A model generated the notes under the pieces. That model saw only the letters and a program-made list of their open reading frames with translations, did no database searches and was not told the DNA's origin. A program made the translations under genes and the position numbers. Source: Gammaproteobacteria bacterium (lineage in GTDB: Bacteria > Pseudomonadota > Gammaproteobacteria > GRL18). From it: 64,000 bases of DNA. Position 1 is the first letter of the stretch. Every line of letters begins with the position of its first letter. Below are positions 62,905-64,000 of the stretch, in pieces. The stretch lies in contig JADGDG010000009.1 of assembly GCA_016744995.1 (NCBI GenBank), positions 1 through 64,000 on the forward strand. Direction: 5' to 3'.

Positions 62905-63876
62905 TTATTGCAACTCCATAAAGGTCAACAATTCTTGCCACTGCTGACCTTCCATTTCAGGAAGAAATAACCTCGCTCTCTGATCCCCCTGTTGCCTGAG
63001 CAAGCTGATAAAATCGGGGTCAGTTTCGGCTTTAAGCAGTAATTCACGCAAGGCATTTGTATCCTGTACCGGATAGTAGCCGGAAAAGTCATCCCCCAGC
63101 AAACCAACAGAGCCGACAATATCTGAAGCGATTACAGGCAATCCTGCCACTGTTGCTTCTGAAATAACATTGGCACCACCTTCCATAACAGAAGACAGCA
63201 CCATTAAATGACAACGTGCATAGGCTTGTCGGATCTGCCAATGTTTTACCTCATCAAACCAGTGATAACGAGGGTTAATACGCATTTCTTCCCGTGCTTT
63301 TTCAGCCCATTCCTCATTATGTGCCTTGCCATAATGCCTGATCCGGATACGACTTGATTCAGGTAGCTCACGCACAGCATAGGCGGCTCGTAGAGGATCT
63401 TTTTCCTCACGTAAATGACCAACAACACAAATATCAAAGCTTTTTTGACTGCGTTTATTATTTTGTTTCATGCTAAAGGGCAGGGGGATGGCAGATTGAT
63501 AAACGACATGAACCTTGTGTCGGGCCTCTTTGGGTAATGCCAGATAAGCCTTGTCATGCAAAACGACCAGTTGATCGGCGGCCTTGATTGATGCCAGTGT
63601 TGGCTCTGGATGACTATGGATAAAATGGTATAGATCTGTCCCTGTCATGGCAACAATCAATGGTTTTTGTGGCTGTTTTTCTTTAAAGCGACTAATGGTA
63701 TCAGCACTACGCCATGCATGCAGGGCGATCATCAAGTCACAGGGTGTTTCATCCCACTGTACTGAGATAGTGATCTGATGTCCTAATTGCTGTAGAAAAA
63801 AAGCCCAACGTTGTGCTGTTGCACGATTGCCCGACAAAGATTTTTGTTTTGCCGGGGTAATAATAACTATTTTCAT
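62905..63876 (-). CDS. senB: SenB-like glycosyltransferase (selenosugar synthase candidate)
   Basis: 323 residues, GT4-type fold with two Rossmann domains. N-terminus MKIVIITPAKQKSLSGNRAT then AQRWAFFLQQLGH, then CDLMIALHAWRSADTISRF and LIVAMTGTDLYHF, FDICVVGHLREEKDPLRAAY and a nucleotide-sugar part MVLSSVMEGGANVISEATVA, GLPVIASDIVGSVGLLG. This pattern (SGNRATAxRW, HAWRSA, TGTDLY, VVGHLREEKDP, EGGANVxSEA) is that of the TIGR04348 family now known as SenB, which makes a selenosugar from UDP-GlcNAc and selenophosphate. It converges on selD, which supplies selenophosphate. Confidence 0.8.
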   Translation of the reverse strand: MKIVIITPAKQKSLSGNRATAQRWAFFLQQLGHQITISVQWDETPCDLMIALHAWRSADTISRFKEKQPQKPLIVAMTGTDLYHFIHSHPEPTLASIKAADQLVVLHDKAYLALPKEARHKVHVVYQSAIPLPFSMKQNNKRSQKSFDICVVGHLREEKDPLRAAYAVRELPESSRIRIRHYGKAHNEEWAEKAREEMRINPRYHWFDEVKHWQIRQAYARCHLMVLSSVMEGGANVISEATVAGLPVIASDIVGSVGLLGDDFSGYYPVQDTNALRELLLKAETDPDFISLLRQQGDQRARLFLPEMEGQQWQELLTFMELQ

Positions 63877-64000
63877 TATTTTAGTGCCTGAAAAAGAATA
63901 ATTTGAATTAGAGTATAATATATGTTTTCATGAATATAATAAATAGAATCATGGGCATAGCTGAAAAATAGAAGGTCAATAGTACAATAAGCAGTATTTG

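Overview
The window is a 64-kb stretch of AT-rich (roughly 40 percent GC by eye) bacterial DNA. It looks gammaproteobacterial from DnaB, the YcjX/YcjF pair, SelD, EgtB/EgtD and the selenosugar-synthase-like glycosyltransferase. I cannot name the species. The left third is rich in mobile and plasmid-type genes, so the window is probably part of a large plasmid, a chromid or an integrated plasmid. No tRNA, rRNA or CRISPR array was recognised.

Layout. (1) 1-3.4 kb: end of a peptide/siderophore-type ABC exporter, a tyrosine recombinase and a KfrA-like coiled-coil DNA-binding protein. (2) 3.6-8.4 kb: first metal/ion module, with a DUF2892 protein, a P-type ATPase, a P-ATPase/DoxX chimera and an unknown protein. 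(3) 8.6-13.1 kb: mobile debris, with a complete ISNCY-like element, a TumE/TumA-type toxin-antitoxin pair, a wrecked IS21 and a decayed release-factor-like frame. (4) 13.2-20.3 kb: replication and partition block (Tus homologue, DnaB, a winged-helix replication protein, ParA, ParB, a second ParB-like protein, and a 38-bp perfect palindrome). (5) 20.5-27.6 kb: small TM/coiled-coil protein, YcjF-YcjX, second P-ATPase and a DAACS symporter. (6) IS3 element. (7) 29.8-63.9 kb: a long accessory island with three more complete P-ATPases, a stand-alone ATPase front half and an ATPase pseudogene, three short DUF697 proteins, small acidic-tailed single-TM proteins, an SPFH protein with a periplasmic-binding lipoprotein, a MamK-like actin, two EgtB-like enzymes, EgtD, a sulfotransferase, a molybdopterin oxidoreductase, a pyridine-nucleotide-oxidoreductase/SelD fusion, a second SelD and a SenB-like glycosyltransferase.

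How it may work together. The striking feature is the repeated use of one divergent P1B-like ATPase family. It keeps the catalytic motifs but has no CPC-type metal motif and no N-terminal HMA domain. The paralogues sit among recurrent small membrane proteins and a homologue of the magnetosome filament protein MamK. Ferrosomes (FezB ATPase) and magnetosomes (MamK) each use one of these parts, so I infer that this island may encode an undescribed membrane compartment or ion-handling membrane platform. A second theme is sulfur/selenium chemistry: EgtB/EgtD plus SelD and SenB-like proteins suggest ergothioneine and possibly selenoneine synthesis. Gene debris (three selD remnants, an ATPase remnant, a duplicated stress-protein fragment, a MITE) shows that the island has grown by duplication and insertion.
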